64,000 nucleotides of DNA, taken from positions 450,802,014-450,866,013 of the forward strand of contig CM062810.1 in the NCBI GenBank assembly GCA_031772625.1, read 5' to 3'. The notes under the pieces are model-generated. The model ran no database searches. It saw only the letters and a program-made list of their open reading frames with translations, and had not been told where the DNA came from. Of the stretch, positions 33,340 through 45,704 are shown in pieces. The position numbers were made by a program, and so were the translations under genes. The DNA comes from Pinus tabuliformis (taxonomy: Eukaryota; Streptophyta; Pinopsida; Pinales; Pinaceae). Within the stretch, counting starts at the first letter, position 1; every line of letters starts with the position of its first letter.

Positions 33340-36300
33340 ATCCTCCCCCCTTAGGAAGAAATGGTCCTTGTCGTGTTGAGTGCCTCCATGAGATGGGAAA
33401 ATTTTTGGTGAACTTGGTCCTTGGTGAGCCACTTGCCTTGGTGAAGGAGTTGGCTTGCTTTGACAACTCGATATAGCTGGATCCTTCGTTGGCGAGTGTT
33501 CTTGATCTGTGTCCATGATCTTGTCAGTTGTGGCTTGCTCGATGTAGTTTGGGTTGAGCTCTGTGGGTGTCAACTGCTCAACATCATTGGATGTGTCCAA
33601 CAATGGGGGCAAGTATGGTCACAACTGATCCACATTGAATACTGGGTGCAGGCCAAGGAACAATGGAATGTTGAGCTTGAAGACATTTTCCTCTATAGCC
33701 TTGGTGATGGTGTACAACCTAGCGACGTGCTCCTTCTGCAAATGTAACCAAACTTTGTCGCCCACCTGGAATTTTTGTGGCATTCGATGTTGATCATGAC
33801 ATTGCTTGTACTTAGCATTGGCTCTATCCAATATGTCATGGACCTACTGGCAGATGTATTGAATGCGCTCAATGAAGCTGTTAACCTGGTTAGCTTCGGA
33901 CTGGACATGAGTCGAATCTGCATGAGTAGCTACAAATGGTATGGCCACATCAATGGGACATAGTGGCTAGAATCCTAAACCCACCTGAAATGGACTGTGC
34001 CCAATTGAGCTATGGAGAGCTTTGTTGTAGCTATGTTGTCCATAGGGGAGGCTTTCATCCCATGTGCATGGATGCTTCGAGTTGTACATGCGCAAAATGT
34101 GTATGATCATCTTGTTGACAACCTCTGTTTGAACTTTGGACATCAGTTTGGGGGTGGAAGGTCATGGACTTAGTGAGCTTGGTATCCCTAACATCAACCA
34201 AAGGCTTGACTAAAATGTACTCGGGAACCTGTTGTTCTGATCTGAGATAATGGACTGCAGAATCCAAAATTGTACCCACACTCATTCAAAGAATAGCTTA
34301 GCAATGGATTCTGCTGTGATACTCTTCTTGTAGGCTGTCAGAATGACCATCTTAGAGAATCTGTCGATGACCACAAAAACGGAATCATTGCCATGCATAG
34401 TAGAAGGAAGACCCGACATGTAATCCATGGAGATGAATTTCCAAGGCTGACTAGGAGTAGGAAGAGGAGTATATAGGCCTTGATTCTTGATTGTCAGTTT
34501 GGCAATGGCAAAGGAAGTGCAAGATTTAATGTACTTCTTTACATCTTGTTGAAGGTTTGGCCAATAAAAATACTTTTGCAGCGCTGCCACTGTTTTTTGT
34601 ACTCCAAAATGTCCAATGACTCTACTGTAGTGCGCCTCCCAAATCATCTTGACACGCTCGCTTGAAGGAACACAAAGGTGTCGTAGGTGGCATAACAATG
34701 CACCTTGGAGTTGAAAATTTGGAACTTGGTTGCTTTCCAAGAGCATTTAGTACGTGTTGCTGAATTATGGATCGCTCTTGTAAAGATGCGGCGGCCCCGA
34801 AATCTCATGTCCATAAGAGTTGAGCATAGTGGTTAGCACCATAACTAGTGGTCGATTGAGACAATCTGCAACATTATTGGTGCTGTGCTTCCTGTACTTG
34901 ATGTTCAAGTGGAACTGTTGCAGATTTGTAGATCATTTTTGATGGCGATTGTTCTGCAAGTTTCCTTGTGTTTGTATGAACTGCAGGGGTCAACGGTCTG
35001 TGTGGATGATCGTTTCCTTGCCCAGAATGTAATTCTTCCATTGTCGGGAGACTTGCACAACGAAATACATCTCTTTGTCATAAGTGGGATAATTTCAGAT
35101 TGTATCTGAATGTGTTTCACTGTGATATGCCACCAGATGCCCATGCTGGGTAAGAACTGTACCAATAACATAGTCGGAGGCCTCTGTCTCAATTTCAAAT
35201 GGTTGTTGCAAGTCTGGTAATGTGAGCACTGGTGCAGAGCAGATGCGATGCTTCAACTCGACAAACGCTTTCTGTTGGGATTCAGGCCGAAAGAAATTTG
35301 CTTTCGCTCCTCCCGACCTTGGTGACTTGACTCAAATTCCAAGTGATAGAGAGAATCTTAACATGAACATGTGATAGAAATTGGCAAGACCTAGAAAGTT
35401 GCGTAGCTCTATTAGAGTGGTTGGGGTTGGCCAACCTCGAATAACTTTTATCTTGGCTCATCAATGATGTACCCCAGATATTGAACTTGCGTCTTACCAA
35501 AAGTGCATTTCTACAAATTAGCACACAACTTGTGTTGTCATAGGGTTTGGAGGACCTGCCTAATATGGTGTAGGTGCTCTTCCCAACTCTCGCTGAAGAT
35601 CAAGATGTCGTCCAAATACACTACCATGAATGAGTTGGTGAAGGGTCGCAAGAGTTGCCCATTAGCCTCATGAAGGTTGTAGGGGCATTCATCAACTCGA
35701 AAGGCATGGCCATCCATTCCAAAAGGCCTTCCTTGGATTTGAAGGCAGTCATCCACACATCCAGACTTCAAATCAATCTTGCTGAAATATTTGCCCCCCC
35801 TTGAGCTAGTCTAGAAGGTCATCAATTTGTGGGATTGGATACCTATTCTAGATAGCGATCTTATTCAAAGCTCGATAGTCAATACAAAGTCTCCAGGTGC
35901 CATTATCTTTTGTACCAACACGATCGGGCTCCCACAGGGTGATGAACTTGACGTGATGTGCCTTATCTGCAACAACTCCTGAATCTGCCTCTTAATTTCA
36001 TCGTTCTCTAGAGCAGAGCATCGGTGGATCGGTTTGTTGGGTAGCGACGCGCCTGGGGTTAGAGTGATGGAGTGCTTGACCTGATAGTGCAGGGGTACCC
36101 CTATGGGTGAGGTGGAGATATCCCTTTTCTCCGCCACGACCCTGTCCGTCTACTGCTACCATGCAGAGGGGCCCTGTTTGGAGGCTATGGATGTGGCCAT
36201 AGTCTTCTTCTTGCCCTGATAGTGAATCATAAGGAAAACAAATTTCCTAGTCAGGGAAATGATCTTATTGCATTGCTTTGCAGAGATCAAAGAGATGGCG

Positions 36301-37842
36301 GTAGGCGGTGCTACCTCCAGTATCTTGTATAACTTATTGCCCAAAGAAATAATAACAATGCGAGGCCTAGACTCATACACATAATGACACTTCCACAAGT
36401 ATGGTTGGCCTAATAATACATCAGAAACTTCAAGAGGAGCAACATCACACAGTACCTCATCTGTGAAGGGCTTGATGCTGTAGGGAAGGTGACATTGCTT
36501 GCTGACGTGGAGATCTCATCCTTGGTGAAGCCACCCGATGGTGTATGGCTGCGGGTGTGGTGTAGTGAGTAGGTCCAATCGCTTCACGACCTCGACTGAA
36601 ATGAGGTTCTTTTGGCTTCCACTGTCGACAATGAACTGCAGTGGAGAACCCTTCACCCACATCTGTGAGTGGAAGAACTGCTCCCCCTCCTTTGGGTCTT
36701 CGAGCTCAATCTTTTGGATCTTGGTGGTGGCATTGGTGGCACTGGGCTTCGCATCAATAATTTGCTTCTCCTTGTCATTCCCCTTGTCGGGTTCTGACTC
36801 AGAGCCAGAACATGCATGATTTGGAAGCCTTCAGCTCGACCGCCAGTGACTGCTTGGCTCAACACACACTTGTGTTGTGAGTGGCGCTCTTATGGAACTC
36901 ACACCATTTCCCTGTGTCCTTTTTCTTCGTAGTGTTGTTCTTTGCGTGCAGCTTCTACATGTTGTCCTGGGTTGCCCACCTTGGCTTTGTCCTTTGTTCT
37001 ACAGTTTGGGGGCACATTTCCCTTGCTTTAGATTCACCGATTCATAGTCTCAACTGTATTCATAGGCGGTGCCAAGCGAGGAGATATCTAGGAACTCCAT
37101 CTCGTCCTAGGTGTATTTTTGTATACAACCGCAATGCTTGAGTACCAATTGCTGCTTAGAATCCTTGATACCCATCTTCGTGCAAAGGGTGAAAAATATT
37201 TGTGAACTCCGACACGTCTATGTCCCTTCCCTGCCGCAACATTGTCCACTTTATGTATTTATCTTCATAGCTACCAATAGGGTAATATTGTTCCTTGATG
37301 GCGTCTCGAAAAGAATTCCAAGTGGCGCAGCTGAAAACAGTGAGGGTTCCCTCTCGTCCTTCTGTTCACAGAAGGTTTCGTACTAATCCTTGACATGGGG
37401 GGTGGCTTTGAGGAGTGCAAAAGTAATCTTTTCCTAATTGGAAAAGTCATGAACTGAAAAATATCCTTCCAACAGATTTAACCATCTATCTACGATGTCT
37501 TCATCTATCTGGCCTTCAAATATGGGAATGTCAAAGTTGACTTGTATTTGAAAGGGAGTAGCGCCTCCAAAGTCATTGTTGGATGAAGATGCGTTGCCTG
37601 TGGGTAGCCGCTAAAGGATCTGGGCAAAGTTATCCTACATCGCGTTCCTCTGGTGCTCGAGGGCTTCCTCGAGCAATATTTTGAAAGGATCTCATGTTCC
37701 CTCGTCTTTCTTTTCTTCCGCCATGGGAGGCCGTCGTGGTTTGCGAGGTTGGTCTTGCAAAGGTTCAAACAATTCGAGCCCTAACTCCTTATACCTTGAC
37801 CTCGTCGGGGACTTGTAAAGAAAAATAGAGAAAGAGTAGATT
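33340..37842 (-). mobile_element. Gypsy internal region (right copy)
   Basis: Minus-strand order from right to left is Gag (37.8 to about 36.5 kb; weak similarity, N-terminus near 37.77 kb) and protease-like region (about 36.4-36.15 kb). RT follows (about 36.1-35.3 kb; [40 protein letters not shown]), then RNase H (about 35.2-34.8 kb). Integrase comes last (34.75-33.6 kb; EAHYSRVIGHFGVQKTVAAL, FISMDYMSGLPSTMHGNDSV, DRANAKYKQCHDQHRMPQKF). This RT-RNase H-integrase order defines Ty3/Gypsy. The YLDD catalytic motif is visible. Many breaks; fossil. Confidence 0.88.
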
Positions 37843-37854
37843 GCTCAGATACCA
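37843..37854 (-). other. Gypsy primer-binding site
   Basis: GCTCAGATACCA, one base off the initiator-Met tRNA complement used by the Copia element, one base left of LTR 3. It marks the 5' end of the right-hand Gypsy copy. Confidence 0.8.
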
Positions 37855-37855
37855 C

Positions 37856-38386
37856 TAATCCATACTTATGTAGAAACACAACATAATACAAATATAAACA
37901 TAAACACATAGATGCAGCAAAAATAAATCTTCATTTCATTAATATCAAAAACCTGAAAGATGCTTACAAGCAGAATGGAAATAAACTAGCATGGGCGATG
38001 GTAGCTTATATCTGATAAGAGATGTGGCGGCTACGTGCCTCTGAACTATGTTACAATGAGGCTCAATGGCCTTTTTATCATTGAATAATAAGGGAAAGCC
38101 CTAAACAACCAAAACCCTAACCCCGGGAGATGGAACACCAAGAGTTTGTGGGCCCTGTTGGGGTTAGTTTGGTAGCCAACTTCCAAGGATCGTAACTTGG
38201 TCATATGATCTCCGTTTGGTGCATACAATGCCTCGTTGGAAAGATCTCTTCGAGTACTACAAGATTTGCGCAGTCCCTTGACTATGGCTACAAGCCTTTA
38301 AAAAACAACTGCGGAAGTTCAAGACCCGAAAAACTGCTAAAAATAGTAAATGCTACTATGCTGGAGGTCCAGGGGGAATAGGCAGG
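37856..38386 (-). repeat. Gypsy LTR 3 (5' LTR)
   Basis: Starts TAATCCATACTTATGTAG and follows LTR 1 closely (for example CAGAATGGAAATAAACTAG, AGAGTTTGTGGGCCCTGTTG, CCTCGTTGGAAAGATCTCTT). It ends near GGGGGAATAGGCAGG, where Copia LTR sequence resumes. The right junction is not a clean target duplication. Confidence 0.78.
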
Positions 38387-38468
38387 TTTGAGCATGCTAA
38401 GGAGAAACTCATTTTGGTCCCTTTGATTGAGGAAAAAATCAAGGAACCTTTCTCGTTACTATTTTCAC
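38387..38468 (-). repeat. Copia family X second LTR, right part
   Basis: GAGCATGCTAAGG, then TTTTGGTCCCTTTGATTGAGG, then CTATTTTCACTA: the last 80 bp of the family X LTR, matching 22886-22963. It is the continuation of 23452-24117 on the far side of the Gypsy block. Confidence 0.82.
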
Positions 38469-39490
38469 TATAAAAGATGTCCAAAATCCTCTTTAGGTGC
38501 TTGCTCATAAGGAGTAAGTGATTAATATGATTTATTTCCTAAGTTTAATTTAGGAAAATCACATTGATCAATTTAATTGATTAATGTTGTCTAGTGGACT
38601 AAGTTTATAAGGATAGATAATTCAATTATTTAAGTGAATTAGATCTAATTTATAACATTGATCTAAGTGGCTTAGGAATTAATCCTAGCCATCTATCACT
38701 TTGGAGATTGGGGATAGTGATTTAGCTCAAGATGAAATTATAAAAGAAGCCTAAGGGAGAGGGTGAAGACACATAATCAAGACATCAAATCATCTGAGAG
38801 AGTGATTTTCTCAAGAGAGAGAGATTCAAGATAAAGAGAAGAGAAAGGAGTGCAATGAGGTGATTTCGGGAGAAGGAAGAGGAGGCTGAGTTTGTGGAAG
38901 GAGAAAGCAGGCCGAGATTTGGAGGAGTCTGAAATCTATGAGGGGCCAAGATTTTTCAGCTAGGCTTGTGCAAGGGTAAAATAGGGATTTGCTCTGGTGT
39001 GCAAGGTGTTGTATAAAGCAAGGAAAGGGAGGCCAAATTGCAGGTAGAGAAGCTGAAAGTTTCCTTCGGTTGAAATTCCCAAGGGTCAAAAATCCTAGTT
39101 TTGTTGTGCTGTTTTTTTTTTTAATTATTTTTGTGTATTCTCAAAGGGTCATTTTCTTGGTTAAGGGAGCCCTAATTTTCTCAGAGTTAATAAAAACTGA
39201 AGGAGAATTTGTTGGGTAGAATTTTCTGTTTGTTTTGTGGCTAATTTTCTATTTTAATTTCTGCTGCAAATTTTATCTGTGAAGTTTAAATACCATTGTA
39301 TTTATTTTCAACGGCTTTAAATTTTTTTTTACTAGGCGAAATATTTTATGGGTATAAAATAATTGTTGAGAAAAATAAATTAGACATGGTATTAAAAAGT
39401 ACTGAACTCTGAGGAGTAGAGAAAATGATTTGTCACAGGAGTTTACAATAAAATATTTATTCTTTCCATTAAACATTTTTTTTGGGGGTT
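38469..39490 (+). other. LTR- or leader-like sequence ahead of a + strand Copia fossil
   Basis: A TATA-like TTATAAAAGAAGCC at about 38737 is followed by a purine-rich AGAGAGAG stretch and then AT-rich DNA up to a Copia Gag start. This is the layout of a promoter-bearing LTR plus leader, but I could not find a second copy or an unambiguous primer site, so boundaries are guesses. Confidence 0.35.
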
Positions 39491-39501
39491 GAGTATTTCA
39501 T

Positions 39502-41095
39502 TTGGAAGTTGGGAGGATAGCTACAATTGGATCAAGTTCTAAAGACCGGTTGTTGGATTCCGCATCCAACTTCAGTCCTTGGAATGAGAGGATAGCATTC
39601 ATTCATAATCAAAAGGATGTGAAGGCTAGGAGAATCATCTTCAATGGGGTGAAGGATCATGTGATCCCTCATCTTTTCAAGATTTGGTGAGGAAAACCCT
39701 CCATGGTTTCCCCAAGCATTGGGAAACCTTTGTTAAAGGGATCATGTGATCCCTCATCTTTTCAAGATTTGGTGAGGAAAACCCTCCATGGTTTTTCCAA
39801 GCATTGGGAAACCTTTGTTAAAGGGATCATAGCACGCGAGCACCTACACGATTGGGAGAGGTTATGGGATGACTTCATACAGGAGGAGATTTGAGAGGAG
39901 TCTCTTCATGGGAGCCACTCTAAGGGTGATGATGAGAACCTTGCCCAACCAATTAGGCAAGGAAGGGCAAGGGGAAGGCCAAGTACCTAGGAGGACATAG
40001 TACCTTAGGAGTTGGAGAAAAGGACATGAGAAAACTAAAATTCTTTGCATGTCACAAGTTTGGTCACTATGCAGGCTAATGTTTGAACAACAAAAAGGGC
40101 AAGGGGAAGTCATAGTTTGTTGCATTTTCAGACTCACATGTGAGCGAGTTTGCTAAAAGGTTAGAGAAAGAGTTCTTGCTGATGACATGTCTTTTTAGCT
40201 CCAATGGCAAAGGTGCATGGACAAGGAGCATCTTATCATGTGTCGGGATTGCGGGAGTTATTTGCTAGCTTGAGATAGGATGACCTAGATCTAACTGTGG
40301 AGCTTGGCAATAATGCCAAGGGTCCAATGGAGGAAGTTGGAACTATATATTTTCAGCTAGAGTTAGGTGAATCCTTAGAGGTTATAGATGTTTTATATGT
40401 TCCGAGGCTACATAAGAACCTTTTTGCAATCTCGGCCATGGAGAGGGATATGAAGTACCTTTTCGAGATGGAAAAGTGATTATTAGGTTGAGATCTTCCA
40501 TTTCGAGTATAGGATGAGTCGTTTGGAGGATAGAGGGTAAACTGTGTATGTTGAGGGGTCAACTAATGAGGGCCTTGGTTCATGATGTTGACAACTTGTG
40601 TGAGCTTTGGTGCAAGAGGATGACACATTTGCATCATATGGCCTTGCATATATTACGGGAGATTGTCATTGGTCTCCTTGAATTTAGCGTTCTAAAGTAG
40701 GTGTTTGCAAAGGCTGTGCTTTTGGCAACTATGCCAACACTGTTTTCCCAAGTAGTTATTCTAAGGTCCGAAGGGTTATTTGATCTAGTATATTTAAACG
40801 TGTGTGGTCCTATGTCCTTGAGTGGGTACAATTGTGATTTTACCTTTATTAGTGATTGTTCGAGGAGGACCTGGATCTACTTCATGAAGACCAAGGATGA
40901 GGTCTTCAACAAGTTTTGAGAGTTTAAAGCTCTCATGGAAAACCAAACTGAGAGGAAGGTCATGGTCCTTGGATCGAATAATGGGGGTGAGTATACCTCT
41001 AATGAGTTCGAGGAATTTTGTAGGGAAACAGACATCGAGAAAGAGTTGACAAATCCTTATAACCCGCAACAAATTGGGGTTTCTAAGAGGAAAAA
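39502..41095 (+). mobile_element. Truncated Ty1/Copia fossil, sense to the host gene
   Basis: Gag start (SSSKDRLLDSASNFSPWNER), Gag RRIIFNGVKDHVIPHLF-like block, a protease/pre-integrase piece (ELGESLEVIDVLYVPRLHKN) and integrase core (SGYNCDFTFISDCSRRTWIY, GSNNGGEYTSNEFEEFCRET). It stops before the reverse transcriptase. Several breaks. No LTR pair found. Its orientation differs from the other LTR elements in this gene. Confidence 0.82.
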
Positions 41096-42209
41096 TCCTC
41101 TCCTCAAACCTTTAGAGAATGAGAACAATCTCAATAAGCGACATGCACAAAATTGCCAAATTAACCTACTTAAAAATAAGGGAAACAATTCTCGTGAACA
41201 TTATCCAAGCAAAATAAATAAACCAACTTCCTTCACATGCATAATCTAAGATTCACCATGAAAAATCTTGAGAAGAGCTCAATCCACCAAGAGAAAAACC
41301 CCAAGTCTAGTTGCTCAACTAGGTCTCCACTGTGTACTAGTAAAAGAGAAGTCAATAAATGAATATCTGATGTGTGACAAGATGATCAAAGATGATCAAA
41401 GAGAGGATGATGTGTGATAATGCTGCCAAGGTGAGTCTATTTTCTCTCAAAAAGGATAAAACAACCCCCGAAACTACATAATCCATGATACAAGGGAACA
41501 AGGTCATATGTCGACCTCAGTATTCATCTCAACACAAAAGCATAACATAAATGCCTCTTAATGACCCACATTTGTGAATAAAAGGCCAAGTAAGGGTGAC
41601 ATCATGCTCAGAAACTACATAATCCATGATACAAGGGAACAATGTCATATGTCGACCTCAAAATATTCATCTCAACTCAAAAGCATAACATAAATTCCTC
41701 TTAATGATCCACACTTGTGAGTAAAAGGCCAAGTAAAGGTGACATCATGCTCAAAAGAATATGTCAATGAAAGGTGCAAGGGGCACCTCAAAAGGTGATC
41801 ATCATGAACATGGCAGAAGATGAGCGAGTGCATCATCAAGATTGCATCCACATCATCAAATGGTCCACCCTCAACATGACGTCATGGTCTAGGTTGCCAA
41901 TGTCACCTCTCAAAATCAAGCCAGAATGACATCATAGAGCAAAAAGGCAACACCCTCCTCCAAGAAGGTGTACTAGCCTCTCCAAAGGGGTCCCGTCGAG
42001 TCATTTTAATAAAAAACCATCATCCAGAGGGCAACACCCATCAAGAAGGGTACAATGCCAACCTAAGGGCATCTTGCAGCTCCTAGGGTACATCCCTTGT
42101 GGAAGCAACATCATAGCCCCAATGATCACCGTCAAAGGTGTTGGAGGGAGGGGAAACCATAACCAATGTAGCTAAATCATCGGATGGGTCAATATCCCTT
42201 AGAAAGTGA
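41096..42209. repeat. Unclassified repeat DNA with a 141-bp tandem duplication
   Basis: Units 41470-41610 and 41611-about 41755 both begin GAAACTACATAATCCATGAT and include TCATATGTCGACCTCA and AAGGCCAAGTAARGGTGACA. They are about 93-95% alike by eye. The surrounding sequence has no recognised coding content and may be part of a large retroelement of unknown class. Confidence 0.7.
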
Positions 42210-42560
42210 AAGGACATTAATTTGTTAGAGATGTAGTATACTAGATAAAAGGCTCTACTTTTAGTTTGCCTCTTTCTCTCTCACTTTTTTTGGTTTGTAT
42301 CTTGTATCCCTTTCTCTAGTATAGCTATATTGTTTTTTCTCGTTTTTTAAGTAATGCACTCCTAATTTAATATTATCAATCTAATTTTAGAGGACATCAA
42401 TCTTTTAAAGATGTAATATTCCATATCACAAAAGACTGAATTTTTGTACACTGTATAATGCCCTCTTTCTTTCCTAATGTTCAATACTTAGATTATGTAC
42501 CTACTTTTAGAGGATACTAAGTTTTTAGATATGTAATATACTATATAAAAAAAGCTGAAC
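42210..42560. repeat. Three degenerate copies of an AT-rich unit
   Basis: Related blocks begin near 42210, 42390 and 42510 with GAGGAYAYTAAKYTTTTAGA followed by ATGTAATATACTAWATMAAA and AARRCTGAA. Spacing is irregular (about 180 and 120 bp). Origin unknown. Confidence 0.5.
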
Positions 42561-43345
42561 CTAGTTAAGGTCCAATAGTAGTGTGTATAGACATGGCCAA
42601 TCAAAAGATACACTCCTTCACAAGAGGATACAGATTCAATTGCCCCTTCAAAACCTAACATTTTACAGATTATTATTATGCACCGAGTTGGTTCTTAGCA
42701 AGTGGTATCTTCCTTTGGCATTTGACTATAGAAAACTCTAAATCAAAGGTTTTGGAGCTAATATTTAAAACAACATTATCGTTGATCCAAAATGGATTTT
42801 GGATAGACTCTTAAGTCTAAGTGGTCCTCACAGAGGAAAAATGAAAGTCCAAGGAAGTTCCTGGAAATATCCCCATTGCAGAGATCTTTTCTTTTTGAAT
42901 ATATTGCAACTTGAATGGGCTAAAATGGACTTAGGATGCAAAAGTTATCGCATGCAGAAGATGCCCAGTTTCTTTGAAAAAATGGCTAAAACACCTAAAA
43001 ATGGCAAAAAACCCTTTAAAAAGGGAAATCGCATCGGAAAAGGCAAAGGTCGGATTTTACGCGAAGGTGGAGGAAACTCAGATCTGCCGATCCGATCGAT
43101 CGGATCGGAGGCAAACATAGATGCGATATCGGGACTTGGATTTGCTGATTGCCGATCGCCCATGATCGGATCGGTGGATCGCAATCGGCGTTGGCATAAG
43201 CCATACCATATGGAAAGACCCCGGGCCTACGCGATACGCGATTGCGATATCGCAAAATCGCATCAGAGCTACATAGTGGAACAAGGCTACATATATATAT
43301 GTGCGATGCGATAGTCGGACCCGACGAGGCTATAGGCGATATTTG
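42561..43345. other. Palindromic GATCGG/GCGAT-rich block
   Basis: From about 43020 the CpG content jumps. A perfect 22-bp palindrome lies at 43087-43108 (CCGATCCGATC and its reverse complement). More GATCGG copies occur near 43150-43190 and GCGAT/ATCGC pairs at 43230-43345. The clustering of a short motif in both orientations resembles the subterminal arrays of the hAT elements in this window, but no inverted-repeat end or target duplication was found. A 171-codon frame here (42799-43314) has no family likeness. Confidence 0.45.
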
Positions 43346-45253
43346 ATATATTTTGAGATCCATCAAATGACAATTTTCTATGTATTTTCGCATATTTCGT
43401 TTAATAAATGAAAAACAAAGGGAAGCGCCAATGCGATGAAAACCGGACAAGAAAGGGTTTGCGAATGAAAATATATTGTTTCAAGTTCGTGCGTGATTTT
43501 GCAATGTTTTAATGTATTTTTAAATACAAAGGAAATCAGGGAACAAGCGAGATTTCGGGAGGCCAAAGGCGGTAAGTGGTTTGGGCCGGGCTCCGCTTGA
43601 TCCCATACATTGGCTGCCACGTGTCTAGGCGTAGGAGAGAGAAAACCACCTTCATCGGGCGATTAACCCCTGTACGGAAGAGTCGCCTCGAAATGAATCA
43701 CAACTGTTGGATCTAGATCTCCCAGATCAACGGTAGAGATGCGATAAGCGGTTTAAAAGGCAGACCCGATGGAAATATAGTGTGGATTTATGAATATTTC
43801 AAATCCGATGAATAGTGATTTGGCGGATTTTCCCGTGTTTTGCAGCATTGCTCTGTGTAAACAAAGAATGACTATTTTTGGGATTTTCATTGCAACGATG
43901 GTTCATTCTGTTACGGAGCAGGTGGCCACCATCTCTGAAGGCGTTTGGCAGTGATTGCTAATCTCAGAGAGGGGATTTGAAGGGACAACAATCGGAGGCC
44001 ACAGAGCCCGAGAGGGAAAATGAACATACAATCACCGATTGGCTTAAAAGCCATGAATGTCAGAGACAGGTTGTTGTTGCAGTTGTTACTGAAATCGAGC
44101 ATAAGCTGAAAGCGAAGCCAAAGCAGGAAGCTAAGGCGAAAGAGCGCAGAAAGTAAAAGCTGAAGTGCATGCAGCCAAGGGAGTCACTTGGAGTTCAAGT
44201 GGAAAGCCAAAGGCTGTAAACTGACAAAGAAGCCAGAGCTAGAGCGAAAGTTGAGAGCCAGAATGCTGAGAGCTTCAGAGCCAGGGAGAAGATGGTGTTC
44301 TAAGTCCCGAATTCTGTGTAAATTAGTGGAGTTGAGCTTGTAAAAAGAACACAGACCACATTGTCTTTGCTGCTTTATTTACTGTTATATATATTTAGAG
44401 ATCAGTTTGAGCACATCAACTTACAACACAACAACAAAATTTAAGGCGTATAATCAGTTAAAAACAAATATCAGCATACATGTATATTTGCAAGCATTTC
44501 TTAATTTCGCATTGGTTAATCAATACGACTTGGGAATATTTAAAGCTTTGGAAGTGGGAGAGGTTCTTGAAAGTTAGACAAGAAGCCTAAGTGCCCCATT
44601 TTCAGATCAATCATATCAATGGAAGAAAATATAAAATCTAAGAATCCAATGTGCATTTTATTTTAGTACATTATACGCATACATTTGGAGATTTATGACT
44701 TGGTCCATTGGTCTGATCTTGTCTTACATAGCTTTTAATCACATCAAGTCTCTTTGAATTATTTTTTTGGTATGTTTTATTTTGATTTTGGCTAACCTAT
44801 GGAGGACAAGCCTAACATGTTATATTGCATGAAATTGGGTTTCCCAGAGGCAGCAGTATAGGAGCATCCATGATGTCAAATAAAGGACCCATTAGACTAG
44901 TATATTGTCTGTCAAAAACCTCTTTCAAACTTTTTTCCGAATTGGATGATATTTAGAATCTAGATGGTTATGGATTATACATGGTTGTAAAATGAGTACC
45001 GTTTGATCTGTCTATTCAGTGTCATATTAAGTGTAATTATCCCCTACAGATGTCTCTCAGGTGTGTTCTACGGATTTTCTGGCATTTAGTTGCAACTGCC
45101 TTTCTTTTGTCTTTAGGAGGAGATGCTCTTGGCACAGGTTGCTATTATTACTTGTACTTTCAGAGTTTCATTAAATGTTTTTGGTCATTAATGAATATCA
45201 ATATAATTTTACTTCATTTAACTTCGGAGATCAATATGTAAGATGTGTGTTCT
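43346..45253. other. Unassigned intron sequence
   Basis: About 1.9 kb with no recognised coding sequence. Part (43860-44300) is rich in GAAGC/AAGCCAAAGC motifs and might be a decayed LTR or leader, but there is no second copy in the window. Confidence 0.35.
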
Positions 45254-45599
45254 GTGATATCCTATGAAACCGGATTCGTCCTAGAGGCCCCACGAATCCC
45301 GAATCCATCGTGTCCGACACGATTCTCTCGAGATTCGTGTCCAAAAACCATGACATGTCGAATCTGACTACGTGTCACGACTTCGGCAGCGTGTCACGAT
45401 TTTGGGAATTGTGTCCTATTTTCCAGGACTTGCTAGGCTCAAAAAGTGACCTGCGCGGGTATGAAAAGGGCGTGTTTGCTCATTACAGCCACACATATTT
45501 TCATTTGGCAAGTGTTTTGTGAGCTGTTGGCAAGTGGAGAAGGGTTTGTAGCAAGGAGTTAAGGGAGTAGAGCATTCAACAAGGAGAATCAACCACCAG

Positions 45600-45699
45600 G
45601 TAAGTGCATTTCACCTCCATTTTTTTGCATTTCTTATAGCAGTTTGTATATGATTTTTTGTTTACAAGTTTGTGCATGCTTTGTTCATTTCTTTTATAG
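45600..45699 (+). other. Likely 5' UTR intron of the hAT transposase
   Basis: CAG-GTAAGTGC donor at 45600 and a T-rich tract ending TTTTATAG at 45699, six bases before the transposase ATG. Both sites are good matches to consensus, and an intron here would place the start codon right after the splice. Confidence 0.5.
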
Positions 45700-45704
45700 T
45701 ATTC

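Larger units (their letters stand above)
24118..38386 (-). mobile_element. Compound Ty3/Gypsy block with three LTRs
   Basis: Antisense Gypsy material with related LTRs at 24118-24723, 32731-33339 and 37856-38386. The left copy carries only the 3' internal part (24724-24902 and 30762-31952). The right copy carries a full set of parts from LTR 32731 to LTR 37856: integrase, RNase H, RT, protease/Gag. A hAT element splits the left copy. By eye LTRs 1 and 3 resemble each other more than either resembles LTR 2. The block therefore may not be two simple insertions. All copies are broken in many places. LTR differences of roughly a tenth or more point to considerable age. Confidence 0.82.

Noticed and set aside
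42799-43314. 171-codon + strand frame as a gene
   Set aside because: It runs through a palindromic motif array, has no known domain, and its opposite strand is equally open; openness is explained by composition.
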